This document shows, piece after piece, positions 1 to 8,397 of a DNA stretch of 64,000 nucleotides. Under the pieces are notes generated by a model. It was not told where the DNA came from. It saw only the letters and a list, made by a program, of their open reading frames with translations, and ran no database searches. This DNA comes from Sanguibacter suaedae (GTDB lineage: Bacteria > Actinomycetota > Actinomycetes > Actinomycetales > Cellulomonadaceae): assembly GCF_016342785.1 (NCBI RefSeq), contig NZ_JAEINH010000006.1, positions 175,496 through 239,495 on the forward strand, written 5' to 3'. The translations under genes were made by a program, and so were the position numbers. The number at the start of each line of letters is the position of its first letter. Within the stretch, counting starts at the first letter, position 1.

Positions 1-384
1 GAAGGTCCCCATGAACGTGCGGAAGTCCTCGTGGACGAGGGTGTGACGGTTGACCCGCTCGACGAACGCGTCGTGCTCGGAAGGGCTGGGGAGCTCGCCG
101 TGGATGAGGAGGTACGCGACCTCGAGGAACGAGGACTTCTCCGCGAGCTGGTCGATCGCATAGCCGCGGTACCGCAGGATCCCCGCATCCCCGTCGATGT
201 AGGTGATCTCGGACTCGCACGAGGCGGTGTTCATGAAGCCGGGGTCCACGGTGACCATCCCGGTCTCCCGGAGGAGGGACGAGACGACGATGCCGTCGTT
301 CCCCTCGGTCGCCGGCACGACCGGCAGCTCCTGCGTGGTGTCGCCGACGGTCAGCCTGACCGGTGCCTGCTGGGTTTCCGACAT
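1..384 (-). CDS. gltA: citrate synthase, N-terminal part (cut by window edge)
   Basis: Citrate synthase condenses acetyl-CoA and oxaloacetate into citrate, the entry step of the TCA cycle in the cytoplasm. The 128 visible residues contain the family's N-terminal features: SEITYIDGDAGILRYRGYAI, followed by a helix with LIHGELP and HEDF. A beta-rich stretch of about 35 residues precedes them, as in actinobacterial GltA. The ATG at 384 follows a good ribosome site (GGAAGGA). The gene runs off the left edge, so the catalytic His and Asp residues are not visible. It lies downstream of fdxA-dapC on the same strand with 222 bases between, and a CRP/GlxR-like site sits in that gap. Identification rests on the clear N-terminal match. 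Confidence 0.9.
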   Translation of the reverse strand, partial: MSETQQAPVRLTVGDTTQELPVVPATEGNDGIVVSSLLRETGMVTVDPGFMNTASCESEITYIDGDAGILRYRGYAIDQLAEKSSFLEVAYLLIHGELPSPSEHDAFVERVNRHTLVHEDFRTFMGTF

Positions 385-572
385 GTCTTCCTTCCTGCTG
401 CACGGCTCGTCCCGGGTCGGGTCGAGCCTGTGCGCCTCCCTATCGGGGCCCTGTCGAGCCCCGCGGATCGGCCGTGCCGACCCTCTCGGAGGACGACGGC
501 GGCCCAAGTCGAAGGTACCGGTCGCGAGAGCCCTGTGCCCAATTGGTGAAGGTCCGAAGGGCCTATCCCGAG

Positions 573-588
573 AGTGATACGGGTCACA
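573..588 (-). promoter_or_regulatory. CRP/GlxR-like binding site upstream of citrate synthase
   Basis: Read on the minus strand the site is TGTGA-CCCGTA-TCACT, nine of ten matches to the CRP-family consensus TGTGA-N6-TCACA. It lies about 190 bases before the citrate synthase start and just past the dapC stop. In Corynebacterium the CRP homologue GlxR controls gltA, so the position is plausible. No regulator gene is in the window. Confidence 0.5.
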
Positions 589-606
589 CTTGTGGAGCGT
601 CCGTCG

Positions 607-1779
607 TCAGACCCGCGCGAGGCGCGACACCGCCGCCTCGACGCGGTCGTCGGGGGCTGTCGTCGCGACCCGCACGTGGGCGCCTGCCGCAGGTCCGTAG
701 AAGCTCCCCGGCGCGACGAGGATCCCCCGCTCGGCGAGCGCTGCGAGCGTGCCCCAGCACGGGGCCTCGCCGGCCTCTGAGCCACCCGGCACGACGCCCA
801 GGCCCTCCGACCCGCTCCCCTCCGGGCGCGCCCACAGGTACAGGCCGGCCTCGGAGCCGTCCACGACGAGACCGGCCCCCCCGAGGGCCTCGCGCAGGGC
901 CGTGCGCCGCCTGCCGTACACCTCGCGCTGCACCCGCACGTGGTCGTCGTCCCCGAGCACGGCGGTCATCGCCGCCTGCACAGGAGCAGGGACGATCATG
1001 CCGAGGTGCTTGCGGACCTGCAGCAGCCGGTCGACGAGCCGCCGGTCTCCCGCGACGAACGCCGCGCGGTACCCGGCAAGGTTCGACTGCTTGGAGAGCG
1101 AGTACGCCGCGAGGACGCCGTCCGTCGACCCACCGTTGACCCTCGGGTCGAGGACGCTGGGGACACCGGACGTCACCCACGGCTCCTCCCAGGGCAGCTC
1201 GGCGTAGCACTCGTCGCTCACCACGACGGCACCGATCTCTCGCGCCGCCTCGACCACGCGCGCCAATTCCTCGATGCCCAGGACTCTGCCGGTGGGGTTG
1301 CCGGGCGAGTTCACCCAGACGAGCCGGACGCCCGGACGTCCGCGCCAGTCGTCGACGTCGTCCGTCGCCCAGGGGGACGCCCCCGCGAGCCGGGCGCCGA
1401 CGTCGTACGTCGGGTACGCGACCGCTGGGTGGACGACCCGGTCCCCCGCGCGCAGACCCAGGAGGGACGGCAGGAGCCCGACGAGCTCCTTCGACCCGAT
1501 GGTCGGAAGGACCGCGGCGGGGTCGAGGTCGGGCACGGACCGTCGCCGGGCGAACCACCGGACGACGGCCTCCCGCAGCTCGTCGGTGCCGTGCGTAGTG
1601 GGGTACCCGGGCGCGTCGGCCGCGCGTGCGAGCGCCTCCCGCGCCACCGCGGGCGTCGGGTCCACGGGCGTCCCCACGGAGAGATCCACCACACCGTCGG
1701 CGTGCTCGCGAGCGCGGGCCGCGTGCGCCCTCAGGGTGTCCCAGGGGAACGCGAGACCCCCGAGGTCCTCGAACCCCAC
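607..1779 (-). CDS. dapC: succinyldiaminopimelate transaminase
   Basis: This fold-type I PLP aminotransferase (390 residues) should make N-succinyl-LL-2,6-diaminopimelate from the keto precursor in lysine and meso-diaminopimelate synthesis, using glutamate. Visible class I features are the N-terminal substrate region (VDLSVGTPVDPTP), the VNSPGNPTG asparagine motif, SDECYAELPW with the PLP-binding Asp and Tyr, and the SLSKQSNLAGYR segment with the Schiff-base lysine. The start is GTG, eight bases after the fdxA stop. The fdxA-dapC pair is common in actinobacteria and supports the DapC assignment over other aminotransferases. Confidence 0.88.
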   Translation of the reverse strand: MGFEDLGGLAFPWDTLRAHAARAREHADGVVDLSVGTPVDPTPAVAREALARAADAPGYPTTHGTDELREAVVRWFARRRSVPDLDPAAVLPTIGSKELVGLLPSLLGLRAGDRVVHPAVAYPTYDVGARLAGASPWATDDVDDWRGRPGVRLVWVNSPGNPTGRVLGIEELARVVEAAREIGAVVVSDECYAELPWEEPWVTSGVPSVLDPRVNGGSTDGVLAAYSLSKQSNLAGYRAAFVAGDRRLVDRLLQVRKHLGMIVPAPVQAAMTAVLGDDDHVRVQREVYGRRRTALREALGGAGLVVDGSEAGLYLWARPEGSGSEGLGVVPGGSEAGEAPCWGTLAALAERGILVAPGSFYGPAAGAHVRVATTAPDDRVEAAVSRLARV

Positions 1780-1787
1780 CGCTGCCG

Positions 1788-2105
1788 TCAGGCCTGCGGC
1801 GGCAGGACGGAGATGACCGGGTGGTCCTTGTCGATCTCACCCATCTTCGCCGCACCGCCGGGCGACCCGAGGTCGTCGAAGAACTCGACGTTGGCCTTGT
1901 AGTACTCGGACCACTCCTCGGGGACGTCGTCCTCGTAGTAGATGGCCTCGACGGGGCACACCGGCTCGCAGGCACCGCAGTCGACGCACTCGTCGGGGTG
2001 GATGTACAGGGACCGCTTGCCCTCGTAGATGCAGTCGACAGGACATTCCTCGATGCACGCCTTGTCCTTGACGTCGACGCAAGGCTGAGCGATCACGTAG
2101 GTCAC
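1788..2105 (-). CDS. fdxA: 7Fe ferredoxin
   Basis: A small soluble electron carrier of 105 residues. The N-terminal half has two cysteine clusters: CVDVKDKACIEECPVDC, the spacing typical of a 3Fe-4S site, and CVDCGACEPVCP, a classical 4Fe-4S binding motif. The acidic C-terminal extension is typical of actinobacterial FdxA. I place the start at the GTG at 2105, giving the usual MTYVIAQPC terminus, with AAGGA seven bases upstream. An ATG 24 bases upstream would add residues not usual in the family and would lie on top of that ribosome site. It heads a short operon with dapC. Confidence 0.92.
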   Translation of the reverse strand: MTYVIAQPCVDVKDKACIEECPVDCIYEGKRSLYIHPDECVDCGACEPVCPVEAIYYEDDVPEEWSEYYKANVEFFDDLGSPGGAAKMGEIDKDHPVISVLPPQA

Positions 2106-2166
2106 TTCGAGGTCCTTCCCGGAAGGCATTCCAGACGATCTGCGTGCCAGTCGGCACGACGGACCT

Positions 2167-2172
2167 ATTATC
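2167..2172 (-). promoter_or_regulatory. probable -10 box of the fdxA promoter
   Basis: On the minus strand the hexamer is GATAAT, close to the sigma-70 consensus, about 60 bases before the fdxA start. A weak -35 (GTTCGG) lies about 17 bases further upstream. It is the only AT-rich hexamer in this gap. Confidence 0.45.
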
Positions 2173-2209
2173 GCCTACGACGAGGGCGCCGAACCCCGGT
2201 GCCCACCTG

Positions 2210-2485
2210 ATGAAAGCGTGCACCGTGAGCCGACCCCCGACCGAACCGCCCGACGACCGGGGCTGGCACCGGTGGGCGCCGGGCACCCGGGTGATGGTCC
2301 GTCGCCGCCTCCCCGAGGGGTCGACCCACCTCTTCACGGACCTCCTGGGCGTGGTCGTCGCGAACGACGACGACGGCGTGACGCTCGAGACGCGGGCCGG
2401 GACCGTGCGCGTCCCGGGGACGGAGATCGCCGTGGGCAAGCCGGTGCCGCCGCCCCCCACCCGGGTCAGCCGTCGGGATCGATGA
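2210..2485 (+). CDS. small conserved actinobacterial protein, function unknown
   Basis: A 91-residue protein with the pattern GTRVMVRRRLPEGSTHLF, LLGVVVANDDDGVTLETR, then VRVPGTEI. This looks like a small SH3-like beta barrel. The same kind of domain precedes the acetyltransferase domain in some actinobacterial GNAT proteins, but here it stands alone, so no enzyme function can be assigned. The start is either this ATG or the GTG at 2225, five codons later. It is divergent from fdxA and its end overlaps the convergent tyrA end by 20 bases. Confidence 0.6.
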   Translation: MKACTVSRPPTEPPDDRGWHRWAPGTRVMVRRRLPEGSTHLFTDLLGVVVANDDDGVTLETRAGTVRVPGTEIAVGKPVPPPPTRVSRRDR

Positions 2486-3470
2486 CCAGGAGCGTGCCGT
2501 GCTCGGGATCGGCGGAGGTGACGAGGGCCCCTGCCGCCCCCTTCGTGGCGAGGGCTCCCTGCCAGTCGTCGTCGAGCCGCACGGTACGGACGGTCTCCGT
2601 GCGGGCGGCACCTGCCGGGCCGCTGCGCACCGCGTCGGCCCGGTCGAAGAACTCGCCGACGGGAGCGTTGTCCTGGAGCCGGTCCGCGAGCGCCTCCAGG
2701 TCGCGGGCGACGACCCGCAGGGCGGCGCCGACCCAGGGAGCGTTCTCGACGACCATGGCCTCCGTACGGCGCGGATCGGTCCTGGCGACGCGCGTGCCGT
2801 CACGGAAGCTGCCCGCGGCGAGGCCGAGTGCCACGTCGCGGATGGGCGAGTGCGCCACGACGTTGAGGAGCTCCGTCGCGAGGACGTGAGGCACGTGGCT
2901 GACGAGCGCCGCGGCCTCGTCGTGCACGGAGTCCGTGAGCGGGTGGACCGTGCCTCGCAGGACCCGGGTGACGAGGTCGACGACCCGGAGGAACGCGGTG
3001 GCCGACGTCGACGGGTGGACCGTCACGGCCCAGCGCACGCCGACGAGCAGGTCCGGCGTCGACGCGATGAACCCGCTGTGCTCCGTCCCCGCCATCGGGT
3101 GCGCGCCCACGTACCGGTCGTCGAGCCCGGCGGCGGTCATCGCGTCGCGGACCGGTCCCTTGACGCTCCCGACGTCCGTGACGACGGCGTCCGCCCCGAG
3201 GACCTCCGAGAGCGCTCGTGCGGTCTGGGGGACGACGCGGAGGGGTGTCGCGACGACGACGAGGGGCGACCGCGCGTCGGCGAGGTCGTCGAGCGACGTG
3301 AGGACGCGGACACCTGCGGCACGGGCCGCCTCCCGCGTCGCCGGGTCCGGGTCCCAGCCGGAGACCGCCGTCCCGGCCGCGACGAGGGCCCGCGCGAGGG
3401 ACCCGCCGACCAGGCCCAGCCCGACGACGACGACGAGACCGTCGCCCGTGACCTCCGTCCCCGGGGTCAC
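2466..3470 (-). CDS. tyrA: prephenate dehydrogenase
   Basis: TyrA oxidises and decarboxylates prephenate to 4-hydroxyphenylpyruvate with NAD(P)+, on the way to tyrosine. The 334-residue protein has a Rossmann glycine motif GLGLVGGSLA near residue 17, then TDVGSVKGP and HPMAGTEHSG, which carries the conserved substrate-binding His and Ser region. The C-terminal half is helical as in the family. The ATG overlaps the pheA stop by four bases, so the two arms of aromatic synthesis are translationally coupled. Confidence 0.9.
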   Translation of the reverse strand: MTPGTEVTGDGLVVVVGLGLVGGSLARALVAAGTAVSGWDPDPATREAARAAGVRVLTSLDDLADARSPLVVVATPLRVVPQTARALSEVLGADAVVTDVGSVKGPVRDAMTAAGLDDRYVGAHPMAGTEHSGFIASTPDLLVGVRWAVTVHPSTSATAFLRVVDLVTRVLRGTVHPLTDSVHDEAAALVSHVPHVLATELLNVVAHSPIRDVALGLAAGSFRDGTRVARTDPRRTEAMVVENAPWVGAALRVVARDLEALADRLQDNAPVGEFFDRADAVRSGPAGAARTETVRTVRLDDDWQGALATKGAAGALVTSADPEHGTLLVIDPDG

Positions 3471-4456
3471 GTCGTCCTGCCCCAGAGCAGGCTCCTGCTG
3501 ATGTCGGCCTCGGTGGCGGACGCCTGGACGCTGCCCGGCGGGACGCGGTCACCCGCGACCTCCTCGTCGAGCTCGCCTCGGGCGGGGAACACGCCGAGGG
3601 TCTTGAGCGAGTCCCCGGCGGCGAGCAGCTCGCCGAGGACGGCCCTGACGGGGGCGTGCCACGGGGCGCCGTCGACGGTCACCACGAAGACGTACCGGTT
3701 CTCCAGAGCCTTCAGGGGGCGGGTGATGAGGCTCGAGAGGTTGACGTCGACGGACCCGAAGGCCCGGGTGATGCGTGCGAGGACCCCCGGACCGGTGACG
3801 TGCGGGGTGACGGCGAGCATGGTGCGCCACGTGTCCGCGCCGGGTGCACCGGGGTCGGCGGGACGGACGTCGTCGGCGACGCTGTCGCGCCGGGCGAGGA
3901 GGAGGAACCGCGTGCGCGTCCCGTGGAAGTCCTCGATCCCCTGGGCCCGGGTGGCGAGCCCGTAGAGCTCCCCGCAGATGCGCGGGCCGATGGCCACCTG
4001 CCCCGGCCGAACGTCGCGGCAGGCCGCGGCGTTCGACGAGGCCGGCACCGGGTCGAGGCCGTGCTCCGTCGTGTACCGGCGGCACTGGGCCAGGCCGTGG
4101 GGGTGACCGACGATCTCCACCGGTCCGCCCTGGGCGCCGGGCACCTCGAAGGCGTCGAAGGAGATCCGGACGAACGACTGGTCGACGGCCACGACGTCGC
4201 GGGCGGCGACGATGGCGTCGAGCGAGGGCACCACGTAACCCTCGACGGAGTTCTCGATGGCGACCACCCCGTGGGTGGCGGTCCCGGTGGCGACCGCGTC
4301 GTACACATCTGTCACCGTGCTGACCGGGGTGAGCCGGGCGCCACCCGCCGCCCAGGCGGAGGCCGCCTGGTGCGTGAAGGTGCCCTCCGGACCGAGGAAG
4401 GCCACCGTGGACGTCGGGCTCGGGACCCGTCCGCCGCGCTCCCCCGCGCCCGTCAC
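3467..4456 (-). CDS. pheA: prephenate dehydratase
   Basis: PheA converts prephenate to phenylpyruvate in phenylalanine synthesis. The 329-residue protein has the catalytic domain (FLGPEGTFTHQAA near residue 20, VVAIENSVEGYV, GHPHGLAQCRRY, and the catalytic T-R-F at 182-184) followed by an ACT regulatory domain (about 215-290) with the ITRP phenylalanine-binding motif. There is no chorismate mutase domain. I chose GTG at 4456 because it overlaps the previous gene's stop by four bases (GTGA) and leaves a short leader before the first strand. The gene lies between its ACT-bearing relative and tyrA. Confidence 0.9.
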   Translation of the reverse strand: MTGAGERGGRVPSPTSTVAFLGPEGTFTHQAASAWAAGGARLTPVSTVTDVYDAVATGTATHGVVAIENSVEGYVVPSLDAIVAARDVVAVDQSFVRISFDAFEVPGAQGGPVEIVGHPHGLAQCRRYTTEHGLDPVPASSNAAACRDVRPGQVAIGPRICGELYGLATRAQGIEDFHGTRTRFLLLARRDSVADDVRPADPGAPGADTWRTMLAVTPHVTGPGVLARITRAFGSVDVNLSSLITRPLKALENRYVFVVTVDGAPWHAPVRAVLGELLAAGDSLKTLGVFPARGELDEEVAGDRVPPGSVQASATEADISRSLLWGRTT

Positions 4457-5319
4457 CGGGGGTCGGTCCCGGGTGCGGACCAGACGGGCGTCAGCGCGTC
4501 GGGGCCCGGGACGAACTGCTGCCCGCCGAGCACGGCGAGCACCCGGTGCTCGACGCCTCGGCCGTCGAGCTCGTCGAGCAGCGCCCGGAGACGATCCGCG
4601 TCGGGGCAGGTGAACGAGGAGAGGAAGACGTGCGGGCCGGCCTGCGAGCGCTGGCTGCGCAGGTGCTGGAGGTCGATGCCTGCGTCGGAGAAGACCCCGA
4701 GGGTCTGCTGCAGCGACCCTCGGTGGTCGTCGTGCGGTCCGAAGGCCAACCAGACCTGGGAGGGCTCGTCGAACTCGCTGAGGCGCTCGTGGGTCTCGAG
4801 GAGCCCGTACCAGACGAGCGGCACCTCGCGCAGGCGGGTGCTGCCGGTGAGCTCCTGATAGCCGTCCGGGATCGCGGAGCGTTCGACGACGAGCGTCCCC
4901 GACTCTCCGGCGAGGGACGTGCGCTCGGCGACGGACGTGCTCGTGGGGACGAGCCGCGGGCTCACGCCCATCGCGCGCAGGACGTGCCTGCAGTCGCGCA
5001 TCCCGGCCTCGTCGACCACGGCTGCACCGTTCGCGTCCGCCGTGCGTCCCACCCATGCCCACTGGGACGGGACGGCGACGGCTGCGGTCAGCAGGAGGGA
5101 CCGGTCCGAGGAGAGGAGCACCCTCTCGAGGTCCGGGTCCGGCTGCGCCGGGTGGCCGATGTGCACGACGGCCGAGAGGTTCGCGATGCTGGCGACCGTG
5201 GCGAGCGTGGCGGTCGTCGACCCGAGGTCGAGCATCTGCCCGTCCCCGACGCCCCATCCGCCGACCTCGGCCGCGAGCCTCGCGTGGGGTCCGGACTCTC
5301 GACCGCTCTTGCCCAGCAT
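4453..5319 (-). CDS. ACT-domain protein, likely degenerate prephenate dehydratase paralogue
   Basis: The 288-residue protein ends in an ACT domain (about 193-265) with GSLQQTL and a helix-loop typical of prephenate dehydratases. Its first 175 residues resemble a decayed dehydratase: DEAGMRDCRHVLRAM sits where PheA has the HPxALAQCR helix, VPTSTSVAE matches the following strand, and ERSAIPDGYQEL the next helix. The first glycine-rich motif and the catalytic T-R-F are absent (VPLVWYGLL occupies that place), and ESRP/ITRP is replaced by RSQR. I therefore infer a non-catalytic, possibly regulatory, partner of PheA. It is coupled to pheA by GTGA overlap and starts after a GAGGA ribosome site. It could bind phenylalanine or tyrosine; this is untested. 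Confidence 0.6.
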   Translation of the reverse strand: MLGKSGRESGPHARLAAEVGGWGVGDGQMLDLGSTTATLATVASIANLSAVVHIGHPAQPDPDLERVLLSSDRSLLLTAAVAVPSQWAWVGRTADANGAAVVDEAGMRDCRHVLRAMGVSPRLVPTSTSVAERTSLAGESGTLVVERSAIPDGYQELTGSTRLREVPLVWYGLLETHERLSEFDEPSQVWLAFGPHDDHRGSLQQTLGVFSDAGIDLQHLRSQRSQAGPHVFLSSFTCPDADRLRALLDELDGRGVEHRVLAVLGGQQFVPGPDALTPVWSAPGTDPR

Positions 5320-5394
5320 GGTGTCCTCACTCGTCCTCGTGGTCCGGCACGGTGCCGGTGGGGCTGTCCCGCGCCCGATGCTAGCCGGGTGGGC

Positions 5395-7854
5395 TCAACC
5401 GTCGCAGACGATGGCGTTCTGCGGACGGTACCGCCACGAGTTCGCCTCGTCGATGGTCACCTCGCCGGTCTCGATGACCTTGACCTGACGGGTCACTGTC
5501 ACGGAGAAGCCTGGGCTCCCGCTGCTCTGAGGCGCGCAGTCCGGCCCGGACTTGTGCTCGGTGATGGGCGAGACGATGTTGGACCGCCCGGACGTGGTCG
5601 TCGTCACCTCGTAGTGCTTGGTGCTCCAGGCGGCGACGTAGAGGTGGTTGTCGGCGATCCACGACTGGAGGAGCACGCCGTAGGGCGAGTCGTTGCGCCA
5701 CCGCATGTCGATGGACCCCTCGTAGAGGGTGGACTCGCGCCCCTCGGGGTAGCGCTTGAACCAGTAGTTGTGCGGTGTGTGCTCGACGTCGACCATCCCG
5801 GCGAAGAAGCCCGCGTTGTAGGTGGTCGTGGACATCTGTGAGAGCCCCCCGCCGGTGCCGTACTGGATCTGCCCGTTGACCACCACGTGCGCCTGCTTGT
5901 ACCCGTTGGCCGTGGTGATGGGACCGATCGTGTCGGACAGGGAGAACGTCTCCCCCGGCCGCACGAGGGTCCCGGTGACCTTCTCCGCGGCGACCCGAAG
6001 GTTCTCCGTGCGCAGCGGCTCGTTGGTCAGCGGGGTGCGGAACTCGCTGACCTTCTCGACGACCCCGAGCGCCTCGAGCGCCTCGGTGGACTGGGCCGGG
6101 TCGCTCTGGGTGAGCTCCACGTCGACGGTCCGCTCCGTGCCGGTGGCCGCTCCCCGGACGGCCTCGGAGAGGACCGCTGGGTCGATCGTGGTGCCCGGCG
6201 TCCCCGGTTCGATGCGGGGCGCGCCGTCGGCGAAGACGAAGCGGGCGTCCGCGGAGTCGGAGAGCAGGTTCGTGGTCCTGGCGACCACGGCCTCCGTGAG
6301 CAGCGTCCCGTCGACCTGCAGGACGAGATCGCCGTCCTCGACGACGAACGTCGACGCCGCGGCGACGTCCGCCGCGGGGATCTCGGCCGTCTGGTCGGCG
6401 ACACGCACCGTGACCGGGGCGGACGTCACGGTCTGCGCGAGCGCGAAGGCGGCGTCCGTCTCCTCGGTGGTGACGTCGGGCTCGAGGACCTCGGTGGGCA
6501 GCTCGAGCGGGCGCGCCGCCGTGAGCCACGTCCCGGTGAGGACGTCCTCCGCGGCATCCCGGTCGATGGTGGTCCCCTCCACGGCTTCCGTCCGGACGGG
6601 CGCCCCGTCGACGAACCCGACGGCTCCGCTCGTCGCGGGCGACTCGAGGTCCGTGGCGAGGACCTCCATCGCAGTGTCGAGGGCGTCGTCGTCCACCTGG
6701 GTGACCGGTGCCTCCTGCTCACCGCCGGCGAGCTGGGCGACGAGACGCCCCGGGCTGAGGGTGAACTCGGTGAGGCCCGCGACGGTCTCGGCGGCGTCGA
6801 ACGTGAGGCCGGCAGCGGCCGGGTCGACGGTGCTGGAGACGTCGCCGGCCGTGACGGGGACAGGCTGCGTCGCGACGGCACCGAGCTCGCTGGTGAGCCG
6901 GTCGACGGCCTCCGCGCTCTCCAGCCCCCCGATGTCGATCCCCGCGACGGTGGTGCCCCGCGGCACCCGGTCGGCGAAGTACCACTGGGCCCCCAGGTAC
7001 ACGCCTGCCGCGACGAGCAGCCCGAGCCCGGACCAGAGGAGGACCTTGGGCCACCTGCTCGGCGGCGCCTCGGAACCCGCGAAGACCCCCAGCGGTGACC
7101 CGTCGCTGCCCGAGGGCGTGGTCGAGGCCGTGACGCCGTCCGACGTGTTGTCCGCCGCCGGAGCGGCGGGGCCCACCTCCTGGGCGGTCCGATGCTCGGG
7201 AGCGGGCTCGGAGGCCCGGTCCGTCTCGGGCTCGGGACCGGGTGAGGGCTCGTTCCGGAGAATGATCGGGAGCGCCGGTGCCGAGTCCTCGGCCGGGTTC
7301 TCGGCCGGGTTCTCCGGCTTCGGCTCCGACTCCGTAGCCGTGTTCGGGGTGGGCGCAGACTCCGCAGCCGGGGCGGGCGTCGCCGTCTGGGCGGGAACGG
7401 GCTCCTGCACCTGCTCGCGTGCGGGCTCCTGGGACGGCTCCGCGGGATGGGCCACGTCGTCGGTGACCGGGTCAGCCATGACCTCGTCGGTGCGGTCGGG
7501 CGCGCTCGTCGGTGTCGCTGTCTCGATCGGCACCGACGCGACGAGCGTCCCGCCGTCGGTGGGCCCGTCCTCGGGGACCTCGTCGTCCGCGGACGACGGG
7601 ACGGTCTCCTGCGTGGGTTCGGCCTTCCCCGTGGGTCCGGTCCTCCCCGTGACCGGGCTGTCGGACGCCCCTGTGGCGACGGTGGGGCTCTCGTCGACCG
7701 GGGTGTCGCTCTCGGTGGCCGGTTCCGCCGGTGCCGCCTCGTCGGGGACGGGCTCCGTCACCGCCTCCGACGACTCGTCCTTCGTCTCGACGGCCGGGGT
7801 GTCGGGTGTCGGCTCGTCGCCGGCTCCGGGCACGCCCTGGGTACTGCTGGTCAT
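5395..7854 (-). CDS. VanW-family membrane-anchored envelope protein
   Basis: The 819-residue protein has a long acidic, Pro/Thr/Glu-rich N-terminal tail (1-265), one membrane segment (about 270-292), then an extracellular part. That part has YoaR-type putative peptidoglycan-binding repeats (about 296-595, with VPRGTTVAGIDIGGLE) and a VanW domain (about 603-745, with FRTPLTNEPLRTENL, GETFSLSDTIGP and GTGGGLSQMSTTTYNA). A C-terminal domain ends in SWRYRPQNAIVCDG. VanW proteins are linked to the cell wall, but no reaction is known. The start at 7854 follows a GGAG site; an upstream in-frame ATG would add 26 basic residues and lies at the probable promoter. Topology suggests a cytoplasmic tail and an outside body. 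Confidence 0.82.
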   Translation of the reverse strand: MTSSTQGVPGAGDEPTPDTPAVETKDESSEAVTEPVPDEAAPAEPATESDTPVDESPTVATGASDSPVTGRTGPTGKAEPTQETVPSSADDEVPEDGPTDGGTLVASVPIETATPTSAPDRTDEVMADPVTDDVAHPAEPSQEPAREQVQEPVPAQTATPAPAAESAPTPNTATESEPKPENPAENPAEDSAPALPIILRNEPSPGPEPETDRASEPAPEHRTAQEVGPAAPAADNTSDGVTASTTPSGSDGSPLGVFAGSEAPPSRWPKVLLWSGLGLLVAAGVYLGAQWYFADRVPRGTTVAGIDIGGLESAEAVDRLTSELGAVATQPVPVTAGDVSSTVDPAAAGLTFDAAETVAGLTEFTLSPGRLVAQLAGGEQEAPVTQVDDDALDTAMEVLATDLESPATSGAVGFVDGAPVRTEAVEGTTIDRDAAEDVLTGTWLTAARPLELPTEVLEPDVTTEETDAAFALAQTVTSAPVTVRVADQTAEIPAADVAAASTFVVEDGDLVLQVDGTLLTEAVVARTTNLLSDSADARFVFADGAPRIEPGTPGTTIDPAVLSEAVRGAATGTERTVDVELTQSDPAQSTEALEALGVVEKVSEFRTPLTNEPLRTENLRVAAEKVTGTLVRPGETFSLSDTIGPITTANGYKQAHVVVNGQIQYGTGGGLSQMSTTTYNAGFFAGMVDVEHTPHNYWFKRYPEGRESTLYEGSIDMRWRNDSPYGVLLQSWIADNHLYVAAWSTKHYEVTTTTSGRSNIVSPITEHKSGPDCAPQSSGSPGFSVTVTRQVKVIETGEVTIDEANSWRYRPQNAIVCDG

Positions 7855-7931
7855 CTGGTGTCGCTCCACTCGCAAGGATGTCCCGGGACGGCCCCGGTGC
7901 TTGAGCTGGATGCGGTCGCCCCCGCGCGACA

Positions 7932-7937
7932 AGTGTA
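7932..7937 (-). promoter_or_regulatory. probable -10 box for the VanW-family gene
   Basis: Minus-strand TACACT fits the actinobacterial TANNNT pattern and would give a leader of about 70 bases. No clear -35 is seen. Confidence 0.35.
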
Positions 7938-8016
7938 AGTGCGCAGCACCGGCGCAGAGCCCGCTGAGGTGCGCGTCGTGCGGAGAAGTCGTGGTGGGTC
8001 GGCGACGATCGTCGCG

Positions 8017-8397
8017 TCAGCCGGCGAACCACCGGCGCGGCGCGAAGGCTGCGACCGCGACCATGGCGAACCCCCCGAACATCCACGCGTAGCTCAGCGG
8101 CTGCGCGGGCAGGAGGACGTCGCCCCCTGGGCCGCTGAGCGCGAGGAGCTGGACGGCTGCCAACCAGCCGAGGGCGTAGGCGACGAGACCGGGCATCGCG
8201 AGCCATGCGCGCACGAGGACGCCGGCGACCGCGACAGTGAGGAGCGAGACGAGGAGGATCCACGGGGCCCACTGGCGGTGGGCGACGGTGCCCACCACGC
8301 CGACGGCCCCGCCGACGAGGAGGGCGCAGAACCACCACAGGACCACGAGGGGGCTGAGCCGGACGAGCGACATGCCCGGGACGTTACCGTGCGTCAC
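8017..8397 (-). CDS. small four-helix membrane protein, function unknown
   Basis: The 126-residue protein is almost entirely hydrophobic with about four membrane segments (roughly residues 15-35, 43-63, 66-88 and 100-118) and a C-terminal Arg-Arg. I recognise no domain. The GTG at 8397 is supported by a good AGGAG site seven bases upstream and overlaps the mshB stop by 14 bases, so it is probably co-translated with mshB. An ATG 24 bases later lacks such a site. Similar small membrane proteins follow mshB in other actinobacteria, but I know of no function. Confidence 0.65.
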   Translation of the reverse strand: MTHGNVPGMSLVRLSPLVVLWWFCALLVGGAVGVVGTVAHRQWAPWILLVSLLTVAVAGVLVRAWLAMPGLVAYALGWLAAVQLLALSGPGGDVLLPAQPLSYAWMFGGFAMVAVAAFAPRRWFAG

